Source: an uncultured Chlorobiales bacterium
Lineage (GTDB): Bacteria; Bacteroidota; Chlorobiia; Chlorobiales; Chlorobiaceae
Assembly: GCA_903901395.1 (NCBI GenBank)
Contig: CAIUQW010000246.1
Location: 1-11,911 of the forward strand
Direction: 5' to 3'
DNA: 11,911 nucleotides
Below are positions 5,854-11,911 of this stretch, piece after piece. Positions within the stretch are counted from its first letter, which is position 1. Each line of letters opens with the position of its first letter. A model generated the notes under the pieces. It did no database searches. It saw only the letters and a program-made list of their open reading frames with translations, and was not told where the DNA came from. The position numbers were made by a program, and so were the translations under genes.

Positions 5854-6537
5854 TTACATATCCATATAGTGAATGAATTCGAGCGCTTTTTCACGAAGCT
5901 CGTCGTAACCGGCGGCGGAAAACGAGGAGTGGTAGCGAATCAGGTAGCCGTAATTTTCCAGATTCCGGACAAGTCGGAAAAAGTCATGGGAAGCGACCCG
6001 GAAAAAGATGATTTGCCCGCCGCCCTGTACGCCCGATGGCCAGGAGGTGAAGCTGAGAATCGAAGCGTCGTTCTTTTCAATGGTCTCGATGATCTCAGAG
6101 AGCTTCGCGCCGGTAGGCGGCACCTCGATCTCGATGGTCGAACCGCCTTCGCCGGAATGAATGCGCTCGGCGAGAAATCCGAGGATTCTCCTGGTTGAAA
6201 CAACGCCAGCATACCGACCTTCCGCATCGGCAAGCGGCACGATACCGCTTCTGGAGGCAGCGACCGGCAGAAGATTGTCGAAAAGCTGCTCGTCGGGACG
6301 ATAGGCTCTCACCCTTTCGAGCAGCTCCCTGCCAAGCTTCTCCCTGACGGGCGGCCATCCCTTCCGGCCCTTGAGCAGACTGGAGAGAAACGCCATGCCA
6401 AGATAATGGTCGCCATCAAGCACTGGCGCACAGGCGCAGCCCGAATCAGCAAGCTTTCTTGCCACTTCGGCGGTCGAATCACCGAGGGTGAATACCGGAT
6501 AGTCCGCCTCGACCAGATGTGAGAAGGTCACGGCCAT
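5854..6537 (-). CDS. CBS-domain pair protein with C-terminal ACT-like region
   Basis: This is a 227-residue soluble protein. Residues about 6-56 and 75-126 look like two CBS motifs (ACAPVLDGDHYLGMAFLSSLL; GIVPLADAEGRYAGVVSTRRILGFL), which together form a Bateman module that usually binds adenine nucleotides. Residues about 133-203 resemble an ACT-type regulatory fold (STIEIEVP, SEIIETIEKNDASILSF, FFRVASHDFFRLVRNLENYGY). Small stand-alone CBS/ACT proteins of this kind are common in Bacteroidetes and Chlorobi and have no established substrate. Its ATG directly follows the rpiB stop (TGAATG), so translation is probably coupled. Placement with ppk and rpiB suggests it may sense ATP/AMP for a neighbour, but that is inference. 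The C-terminal assignment is less certain than the CBS part. Confidence 0.8.
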   Translation of the reverse strand: MAVTFSHLVEADYPVFTLGDSTAEVARKLADSGCACAPVLDGDHYLGMAFLSSLLKGRKGWPPVREKLGRELLERVRAYRPDEQLFDNLLPVAASRSGIVPLADAEGRYAGVVSTRRILGFLAERIHSGEGGSTIEIEVPPTGAKLSEIIETIEKNDASILSFTSWPSGVQGGGQIIFFRVASHDFFRLVRNLENYGYLIRYHSSFSAAGYDELREKALEFIHYMDM

Positions 6538-6972
6538 TCAGCAACAATACTCAATTTTGTCGATACGGCGCTGATGACGTCCGCCCTCGAATTCGGCGGC
6601 GAACCAGCTTTCGAGAATCTTCGACGTGCTCGCTTCGTCGTTGAAGCGAGCGCCGAAGGCGAGCACATTGGCGTCGTTGTGCTGACGAGCCAGCGCCGCA
6701 TATTCCGGGCCGCAGACGTTGGCCGCGCGAATCCCCTTCACCTTGTTTGCCGCGATGGAGATGCCGATGCCCGTACCGCACATCAGAATTCCCTGGTCGA
6801 AGGCTCCTTTGGCGACCGCTTCGGCAACCTTGTGGCCATAATCGGGGTAATCGACCGAATCGGTGTTGTATGGCCCCATATCCTCGAAATCGTAGCCATG
6901 CTTTTCAAGCCAGGAGAGCACGAATTTCTTCAGCTCGACCCCTGCGTGATCGCTTCCAACTGCAATCTTCAT
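6538..6972 (-). CDS. rpiB: ribose-5-phosphate isomerase B
   Basis: This 144-residue enzyme interconverts ribose 5-phosphate and ribulose 5-phosphate in the cytoplasm, feeding the Calvin-type and nucleotide pathways. It begins [11 protein letters not shown] with substrate-binding Asp8 and His9. [16 protein letters not shown] carries the catalytic base Cys65 and the anion-hole residues Thr67 and Gly68. [14 protein letters not shown] carries His98 and Asn99, which help open the ring. Phosphate-binding arginines fall in [11 protein letters not shown] near the C-terminus. Length and motifs match E. coli RpiB rather than allose isomerase variants, though activity on other sugars cannot be excluded. 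Its ATG overlaps the ppk stop as ATGA, with AAAGGATT just upstream as ribosome-binding site. The CBS gene follows with no gap. Confidence 0.95.
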   Translation of the reverse strand: MKIAVGSDHAGVELKKFVLSWLEKHGYDFEDMGPYNTDSVDYPDYGHKVAEAVAKGAFDQGILMCGTGIGISIAANKVKGIRAANVCGPEYAALARQHNDANVLAFGARFNDEASTSKILESWFAAEFEGGRHQRRIDKIEYCC

Positions 6973-9119
6973 AATCCTTTAACTTTGGTTTTGATGTTTT
7001 TTTTCCTCCGGAAAGAACGCCGCATGAAGAGCCTCTGGCTGTCCGTTGCCGGGCGTCCGTTCCGCTTTCTGATAAAGGTTCCGTCAGGCTGCATCTCCCA
7101 CGACTTGCGGTTGTCGCTGAGAATCAGTTCGAAATCGGACTTCACCGATTCGACCAGACGCTGATCGAGGACGGGAAAGAGCGTCTCGACCCTCTTGTCG
7201 AGGTTGCGCGGCATGATGTCGGCACTGCCGAGATAGAGCCGCGAATCGCCGCCGTTGTTGAAGCAGTAAACGCGGCTGTGTTCGAGAAAACGCCCGATCA
7301 CGCTGATGACGCGAATGTTTTCGCTGACGCCCTTTACACCCGGCTTCAGACAGCAGATGCCCCGGACGATTAGGTCGATCTGTACCCCGGCCATCGAGGC
7401 TCGGTAGAGCGCCCGGATGATCTCCTCATCGACGAGTGCGTTGACCTTGATAACGATTCTGCCGTTTCCCTCCTGCTTCTGATGCTCGATTTCGCGCCGG
7501 ATCATATCGAGAATCCACTTCCGCGTATTCAGCGGCGAGACGATCAGGGAGTGGAATTCGCGATGCTTCGAGTAGCCGGTCAGCGAGTTGAACAGCTCGG
7601 AGAGGTCGTCGGCAAGTTCGGAACTGGTCGTCAGATAGCTGTAATCGGTATAGATCCTCGCCGTCATCGTATTGTAGTTGCCGGTGCCGAGATGCAGATA
7701 GTGGCGCAGGCCGTCCTGCTCGCGCCGCACGATCATCGTCAGCTTGGAATGAGTCTTGAGGCCGGGCAGGCCGTAGACCACGTGAACACCCGCATCTTCA
7801 AGCGCCCTGGCCCAGATGATGTTGTTTTCCTCGTCAAACCGCGCCTTCAGCTCGACCAGCACCGCCACCTGCTTGCGCTGCTCTGCGGCGAACATCAGCG
7901 CCTTGACCACCGGCGAGTTGCTGCCGACGCGGTAAAGCGTCTGCTTGATGGAGAGCACCTCGGGATCGCGCGCCGCCTGCCAGATGAGATCGACCACCGG
8001 GGTGAACGAATCGTACGGATGATGCAGCAGCACATCGCCTGCACGCATTTCAGCGAACATGTCGGGCGTCTGCTTGCCATCGAGCGGATTGTGCGGCACG
8101 AACGGCTCGTCCTTCAGCTCGGGCCGGTCGATGCCGAGCAGCTCAATCAACGCGCTCATGCCGAGCACGCCGTCGATTTCGTATACATTACGCTCGTAAA
8201 TCTCAAGATTCTTGACCAGCAGAGACCTGATGGAGTTCGGCATCTCCGGATTGACATCGAGCCGGATCACCTTTCCGTACCGGCGTGAGCGAACCCCCTG
8301 CTCGATGCTTTCAAGCAGGTCGCCCGCCTCGTCCTCCTCGATCTCGATATCCGCGTCACGGATGATCCTGAAGGGGTGGCACTGCAAAATGCGCATTTTC
8401 GGAAAAAGCTGATCCAGATTGTGCTCGATCAGCTCTTCGAGCCACAACAGTCGTATCCGGCCATCGTCGAAACCCAGTCCCCCGATCTGGTCGAGGCGAA
8501 TGATTCGCGACAGAATGCCCGGCACCTTGACGCGGGCGAAACGGATAGAACCGCTCTCCTGGTCTTCGAGTTCGATGGCCAGATTGAGCGAGAGGTTCGA
8601 CATGAAGGGAAACGGGTGGCCCGTGTCGAATGCGAGTGGGGTCAGCACCGGAAAAATCTCCTTCCTGAAATAGTCCTGAAGAAGCTGCTCCTGGCGATCC
8701 GAAAGCGAGGCAACGCGGACGAATTCAATACCACGCCGTTTGAGCGCCGGAATTATCTCGCCGAAGTAGCAGGCGTTGCGCTGCCGGAGCTGGCCGATGA
8801 CGCGCTCGCGGATCCGCTCGACAATCCCGATCGGCGTCAGTCCATCAGCCGAGCGTTCGATAATGCCCGCCGCGCACTGGTCGTCGAGGCCCGCCACGCG
8901 GATCATGAAGAATTCGTCGAGGTTGGAGCTGAAGATCGAGATGAACTTCACGCGCTCAAGCAGCGGATGCGCGGAGGAGTCGAGCGCCTCTTCGAGCACG
9001 CGCTGGTTGAAATCGAGCCAGCTCAGTTCACGATTCACGTAGAGCGAAGGCTCGCGCAGATCCGGCTCGACCACCATCGCGCCTCCAGCGGCCAATGTCC
9101 CGTTTTCCGCGTTCCTCAT
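6969..9119 (-). CDS. ppk1: polyphosphate kinase Ppk1
   Basis: This 716-residue enzyme reversibly transfers the ATP gamma-phosphate to inorganic polyphosphate. The N-terminal domain starts with [19 protein letters not shown] (27-45) and [20 protein letters not shown] (59-78). The head domain follows. The two phospholipase-D-like catalytic domains hold [13 protein letters not shown] with His457, the residue equivalent to the autophosphorylated histidine, then [10 protein letters not shown] (475-482), and LEHSRVYCF with His614. Length fits the family. The ATG at 9119 overlaps the upstream stop as ATGA and is preceded by GGAAG; Met15 is a possible alternative start, but the overlap favours Met1. 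The last 20 residues are very basic ([18 protein letters not shown]) and may contact polyphosphate or membrane. The gene is second in the operon. Confidence 0.97.
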   Translation of the reverse strand: MRNAENGTLAAGGAMVVEPDLREPSLYVNRELSWLDFNQRVLEEALDSSAHPLLERVKFISIFSSNLDEFFMIRVAGLDDQCAAGIIERSADGLTPIGIVERIRERVIGQLRQRNACYFGEIIPALKRRGIEFVRVASLSDRQEQLLQDYFRKEIFPVLTPLAFDTGHPFPFMSNLSLNLAIELEDQESGSIRFARVKVPGILSRIIRLDQIGGLGFDDGRIRLLWLEELIEHNLDQLFPKMRILQCHPFRIIRDADIEIEEDEAGDLLESIEQGVRSRRYGKVIRLDVNPEMPNSIRSLLVKNLEIYERNVYEIDGVLGMSALIELLGIDRPELKDEPFVPHNPLDGKQTPDMFAEMRAGDVLLHHPYDSFTPVVDLIWQAARDPEVLSIKQTLYRVGSNSPVVKALMFAAEQRKQVAVLVELKARFDEENNIIWARALEDAGVHVVYGLPGLKTHSKLTMIVRREQDGLRHYLHLGTGNYNTMTARIYTDYSYLTTSSELADDLSELFNSLTGYSKHREFHSLIVSPLNTRKWILDMIRREIEHQKQEGNGRIVIKVNALVDEEIIRALYRASMAGVQIDLIVRGICCLKPGVKGVSENIRVISVIGRFLEHSRVYCFNNGGDSRLYLGSADIMPRNLDKRVETLFPVLDQRLVESVKSDFELILSDNRKSWEMQPDGTFIRKRNGRPATDSQRLFMRRSFRRKKNIKTKVKGL

Positions 9120-9715
9120 CTTCCGTTATTCTGGCAATTGATGATTTCTTTTTCCGTGACCACCATATCGAGCAGCTCGTCCCAGGGATCGCACGGCACC
9201 GATGGAACTTCCTGAAAGCTGAACGCCAGACCGACTTTAACCGGCTGGATATTCTTTTCCGACAACCGGCTGAAAAATCGGTCGTACCACCCTTTTCCGA
9301 AGCCGATGCGTCCTCCCTTCCGGTCAAAACCCGCAAGCGGCACGAAGACCACATCGAAACGCTCCTCCGGCGACAACACAAGCGGCTCGGGAGTGGCCGG
9401 AGCCGAGGGCGAACTCCTGAACTGCTGCCCCGGATGGTAGAGCGCCGCCATCATGTAACCATCTTCAATATAAGGCATATACACCGCTTTCCCGTCGCGC
9501 GCGAGCGTTTCAAGCAGTTCGAACGTCCCCGCCTCGCGATCATGCTCCATCGAAACGTAGCAATGAATCCGCGTCGCCTCGCGCACCGGCGAGAGTGAGA
9601 GCGCCCGAGCCTGATTCCGCCCGCTGTCGGACAGCCACCGCTCCCTCGTCATCGCCCTGCGCATCGCGAGCAGTTTTTTCCGCAATTCAGCTTTGCTCTC
9701 CGTGGCAGACTCCAT
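9116..9715 (-). CDS. ygfA: 5-formyltetrahydrofolate cyclo-ligase
   Basis: This 199-residue enzyme converts 5-formyltetrahydrofolate to 5,10-methenyltetrahydrofolate using ATP, recycling a folate storage or inhibitor form. The N-terminus [15 protein letters not shown] is the usual ATP-contacting helix. [11 protein letters not shown] lies mid-protein. The signature [20 protein letters not shown] (about 130-149) contains the GRxGxGxGxYD phosphate and substrate loop. The start at 9715 gives the normal family length and has AGGAGG (9727-9732) 11 bases upstream. The frame extends another 29 codons to a TTG at 9802, but that extension has no family match. It is the first gene of the operon; its stop overlaps the ppk start by 4 bases. 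Confidence 0.92.
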   Translation of the reverse strand: MESATESKAELRKKLLAMRRAMTRERWLSDSGRNQARALSLSPVREATRIHCYVSMEHDREAGTFELLETLARDGKAVYMPYIEDGYMMAALYHPGQQFRSSPSAPATPEPLVLSPEERFDVVFVPLAGFDRKGGRIGFGKGWYDRFFSRLSEKNIQPVKVGLAFSFQEVPSVPCDPWDELLDMVVTEKEIINCQNNGR

Positions 9716-10048
9716 GCAGCGCCAATCCTCCTCCGCTCTTGCCCGCCGTCTCGCCAGAAAGGCGTGAGCAACAGGCTGTTTTGTGACGTTATCCACTCGC
9801 AAGATAATAAATCTGAACGCGATAAAGCAGCACGGAGGTATTTCTCCAGACCAGTCCGTTCATACGCATAATAAACTTCAATGTAAAAGTTTCAGAATCA
9901 CTGCCATGCCAGTCTATCCTTTTTCATGTATGTGAAATGAAAAAGGATTGTATTACATTGAGATAATATTGCGCCGCGTTGGCCCGTCTGTTTCATGGCG
10001 CGGTTCATCACTGAGATTCTTTCTTTCAACACATAAATACTGACCACT
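9716..10048. other. divergent promoter region between the folate/ppk operon and csmB
   Basis: About 330 bases with no gene. It must hold the promoters for both directions. Perfect hairpins are AAACTT/AAGTTT (9873-9892) and ATCCTTTTTCAT/ATGAAAAAGGAT (9916-9948, listed separately). ACGGA/TCCGT (9832-9836, 9855-9859) could fold in the operon leader. TAATAT at 9964-9969 is a possible -10 box for the + strand gene, but no matching -35 is convincing. The Shine-Dalgarno AGGAGG of the folate gene is at 9727-9732. No known riboswitch consensus was recognised. Confidence 0.55.
9916..9948. promoter_or_regulatory. perfect 12-bp inverted repeat upstream of csmB
   Basis: ATCCTTTTTCAT (9916-9927) and ATGAAAAAGGAT (9937-9948) are exact reverse complements around a 9-base loop. 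The element lies about 100 bases before the csmB start and 200 bases before the folate gene start. No T run follows on either strand, so a terminator is less likely than an operator or an RNA leader stem. Confidence 0.5.
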
Positions 10049-10282
10049 ATGGCAAACGAATCAGGAAACATCGGCGTCTTTGGCGATCTCTTCACCGCCG
10101 TGGGCGATCTTGCCCAGCAGGCCGTTGACATAGCCGGAAGCGCTGTCAAAACCGCTACCGACACGGTTCAACCGGTCACCAACGCCTGTGTGCAGCTCTG
10201 CACCACTGGCATCAATTCGGCAACGCAGATCGTCGAAGGCGTGACCAAGACCATCACCACCGCGCTCACACCGAAGCAGTAA
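10049..10282 (+). CDS. csmB: chlorosome envelope protein, CsmB/CsmF type
   Basis: This small 77-residue protein has no signal peptide and very low charge in its middle. It starts MANESGNIGVFGDLFTAVGD and continues with long Ala/Val/Thr-rich helical stretches (LAQQAVDIAGSAVKTATDTV; INSATQIVEGVTKTITTAL), ending LTPKQ. That composition and length match the CsmB/CsmF chlorosome envelope proteins, which sit in the lipid monolayer around the bacteriochlorophyll aggregate of green sulfur bacteria. Two cysteines (VQLCTT and NACVQ) lie mid-protein. I assign the family by pattern recognition. The choice between CsmB and CsmF is uncertain, because the paralogues are short and similar. It is a single-gene unit with its own leader hairpin and strong terminator; no clear Shine-Dalgarno is visible. 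Confidence 0.68.
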   Translation: MANESGNIGVFGDLFTAVGDLAQQAVDIAGSAVKTATDTVQPVTNACVQLCTTGINSATQIVEGVTKTITTALTPKQ

Positions 10283-10337
10283 ATTGCTCACGCGGTTATC
10301 CGGCGACGGAGCCACGAGCGAGACAGACCGAAATGAG

Positions 10338-10369
10338 AAGCCCTTTACTCTGTATGACGTAAAGGGCTT
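10338..10369. terminator. bidirectional terminator between csmB and the pentapeptide-TIR gene
   Basis: AAGCCCTTTAC (10338-10348) and GTAAAGGGCTT (10359-10369) form a perfect 11-bp stem with a 10-base loop. It starts 55 bases past the csmB stop and ends 37 bases from the stop of the convergent gene. The flanking T run is short (CTTTC), so it is a moderate terminator in both directions. Confidence 0.8.
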
Positions 10370-10406
10370 TCATGTTTCCGGAACGAGTTCGAAACAAAGA
10401 CGATTT

Positions 10407-11911
10407 TCAATGCGGGCAGGAACGGCTTGATTCGAGCGATTTCAGTGTCTCGACGAGCTTGTTCAGTTCACGTTTGTAAAGATCGTTGTCTTGCTCCCAG
10501 CCGTAAAATGACGGAATGAAATATTTGCGCAACTCTCCGCCGAGATTCCGCCCGCTCTCCAGATCGCTCAGTTCCCACTCCTCGATCTTGCTCTGCCGCA
10601 CCAGGCTTACCGGAAAGAGCAACCGCTGCCCCTCCCTTGTTTCGCGCTGCACCGCCTTGCTCACGGTGTTTTTCAGCCACTCCCCCTTCATGCTGCTTTC
10701 GGAAACGATCAGCAGCATCTTTTCACAGCACTGATTGGTCCGGTCGATATGCTGATCGAGATACCGGTTCATTTTGAGCGTATCCGGGCAGAGCCAGCAC
10801 CGTATCCCCTGCTTCTGCAAATCGGCGTTCAGACGATCGACGAATTTTTTGTCTCTCGTGCTGTGGCTGATGATGCACGACAGGTAATCGAGCGGCTGGC
10901 TGGACATTGATTTGACGTAGTCAACCATGCTTTCGGGTACTCCGCAGCCGCGCATGAAGGCTTCGCAAAGCTGGCCCTGTGAACGGAAAAGAGTACTGAT
11001 GCTGATTTCCGACGGCCCGCGATGATTGATGGTATCAAGCCCCTTGATCTTTCTGAGGTCGATATTCATGAAGCTGGTGTGAAAGGTCTCCGCTTCGCCG
11101 AGGTTGGCCATGTTCAGCTCCGCGCCCCTGAAATTGGTCAGGCAGAGATTTGCCCCGCCAAGATTGGCGTCGCAGAGATTCGCGCCGGTAAAGTCCACGC
11201 CGCAGAGATTGGCATCGCAGAGATTCGCGCCGTTCAGATTCGCCATGCTGAAATCGGCCCCGCTCAGGTTCGCCCCCTTGAGATTGGTCCAGCGGAGCCG
11301 GGCCTCCCCCAGTTTGGCTTCGCTCAGGTCGGCTTCGCTCAGGTCGGCCTCGCTCAGGTCGGCTCGGCTCAGATTGGCTTCATGCAGATTGGCGAGATGC
11401 AGGTTCACATCCCGAAGATCGGCCTCGCGCAGATCGGCTTCGTGCAGATCCGTTTCATGCAGATCAGCGCCGAGAAGATCGGCCTCTTCAAGCCTGGTAT
11501 CATGCAGATCGGCTTCTCCAATGTTGGCCATGCTCAGAGCCACGCCGGAGAGGTCAGCCCAGCTCAGCATCGCCTCGCGCATGTCGCACTCGTTGAGGTT
11601 GGCGCAGTTGAGCCGCGACTGGGTGAGATTCGCGCCTCTCAGGTTGGCGTGGTTGAGGTCGGTCATCGAGAGATTCGCGCCGTCCAGATTCGCGCCGCTG
11701 ATATCGGCCCTGATCAGACTGGCTCCTGAAATATCGGCGTTTGAAAAATCGGTGTTTCGCAAATCCGCGCCCGCGAAGTTCGCGCCGTTCAGCTTTGCAT
11801 CGCGGAATATCGCCCCACTGAGGTTGGCGCCGCTGAAATTGGCCGCCTTGAAGCTTGCGTCGCTGAGGTCGGCTCCCGAAAGATCGAGTTCCCTGAAATC
11901 CTGTTTGTTGA
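10407..11911 (-). CDS. pentapeptide-repeat protein with C-terminal TIR domain, N-terminus outside window
   Basis: The frame is open through the right edge, so the start is not seen; 500 residues are visible. Visible residues 6 to about 290 are uninterrupted A(D/N)LXX pentapeptides, roughly 57 units, expected to form a right-handed quadrilateral beta-helix of about 14 coils. The middle part is strongly acidic (LHETDLHEADLREADL). A linker follows with LCEAFMRGCGVPESMVDYV, which I recall from pentapeptide-TIR proteins of cyanobacteria. The last 160 residues are a TIR_2-type domain: SCIISHSTRDKKFVDRL, GIRCWLCPD, KMLLIVSESS, EWLKNTVSKA, LLFPVSL. TIR domains of this kind can cleave NAD or act as scaffolds. 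The position that is normally the catalytic Glu (W+4) is Thr here. No signal peptide can be judged. The gene is convergent with csmB. The many long opposite-strand frames here are by-products of the repeats. Confidence 0.93.
   Translation of the reverse strand, partial: NKQDFRELDLSGADLSDASFKAANFSGANLSGAIFRDAKLNGANFAGADLRNTDFSNADISGASLIRADISGANLDGANLSMTDLNHANLRGANLTQSRLNCANLNECDMREAMLSWADLSGVALSMANIGEADLHDTRLEEADLLGADLHETDLHEADLREADLRDVNLHLANLHEANLSRADLSEADLSEADLSEAKLGEARLRWTNLKGANLSGADFSMANLNGANLCDANLCGVDFTGANLCDANLGGANLCLTNFRGAELNMANLGEAETFHTSFMNIDLRKIKGLDTINHRGPSEISISTLFRSQGQLCEAFMRGCGVPESMVDYVKSMSSQPLDYLSCIISHSTRDKKFVDRLNADLQKQGIRCWLCPDTLKMNRYLDQHIDRTNQCCEKMLLIVSESSMKGEWLKNTVSKAVQRETREGQRLLFPVSLVRQSKIEEWELSDLESGRNLGGELRKYFIPSFYGWEQDNDLYKRELNKLVETLKSLESSRSCPH
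11316..11375 (-). repeat. near-identical 15-base tandem units in the pentapeptide gene
   Basis: GGCTTCGCTCAGGTC occurs at 11316-11330 and 11331-11345 without change, at 11346-11360 with one change, and at 11361-11375 with several. They encode successive SEADL units. Such DNA-level identity, among repeats that otherwise differ, suggests recent tandem duplication of a single pentapeptide unit by slippage or unequal exchange. Confidence 0.8.

Noticed and set aside
9716-9802. Longer N-terminus for the folate cyclo-ligase
   Set aside because: It needs a TTG start and adds 29 residues outside the family; ATG at 9715 has AGGAGG upstream.
9803-10048. 6S RNA or THF riboswitch upstream of the folate cyclo-ligase gene
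   Set aside because: 6S RNA lies near this gene in proteobacteria, but I see no long bulged hairpin of that type and no THF-aptamer consensus here.
11022-11729. 235-codon open frame antisense to the pentapeptide gene
   Set aside because: The 15-base repeat period keeps all frames open, and the translation is a periodic IGxAQIG-like string with no family resemblance.
10407-11911. TIR gene as part of a multi-gene defence system
   Set aside because: Its only visible neighbour is a chlorosome gene in the convergent direction; no cyclase, Sir2, nuclease or CRISPR-like partner is visible, though upstream sequence is cut off.

Overview
The window looks like chromosomal DNA of a green sulfur bacterium (Chlorobiaceae, most likely a Chlorobaculum relative). 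The main clue is a 77-residue protein at 10049-10282 that resembles the small chlorosome envelope proteins CsmB/CsmF. Supporting clues are a small c-555-like cytochrome c lipoprotein, a ferredoxin-fused nitroreductase, GC-rich coding DNA and AT-rich spacers. The genus assignment is an inference; the gene families below are read from the protein sequences.

Layout, left to right. (1) The 3' part of an SRAP-domain (YedK/HMCES) gene enters from the left edge on the + strand, followed by a + strand gene for a lipoprotein monohaem cytochrome c. (2) A perfect 18-bp stem separates it from a convergent nitroreductase carrying two [4Fe-4S] motifs. That gene is divergent from a tRNA-Cys(GCA) gene with encoded CCA and its own terminator. 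(3) After a short gene-free stretch with two hairpins comes a - strand gene for a secreted L-type (legume) lectin with a C-terminal PEP-CTERM sorting signal. It keeps every metal ligand at concanavalin A spacing. (4) About 1 kb with no credible gene follows, holding several hairpins and an excess of CTGACR/YGTCAG words. (5) A tightly packed - strand operon runs from 9715 down to 4593: 5-formyltetrahydrofolate cyclo-ligase, polyphosphate kinase Ppk1, ribose-5-phosphate isomerase RpiB, a CBS-domain protein and an M20 amidohydrolase. The first three junctions are 4-base ATGA overlaps or a TGAATG junction, so translation is probably coupled; the last gap is 43 bases. (6) Divergent from the operon is the chlorosome protein gene with a strong terminator. 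(7) Convergent with it, and running off the right edge, is a large pentapeptide-repeat protein with a C-terminal TIR domain.

How the parts may work together. The operon groups one-carbon folate salvage, polyphosphate synthesis, the pentose-phosphate branch and a likely adenylate-sensing CBS protein, so it reads as housekeeping metabolism with a possible energy-status link. The least ordinary items are the pentapeptide-TIR protein, which lacks a Glu at the usual TIR catalytic position, and the PEP-CTERM lectin beside an unusually long non-coding region. I see no complete mobile element, no CRISPR array and no clear multi-gene defence island.
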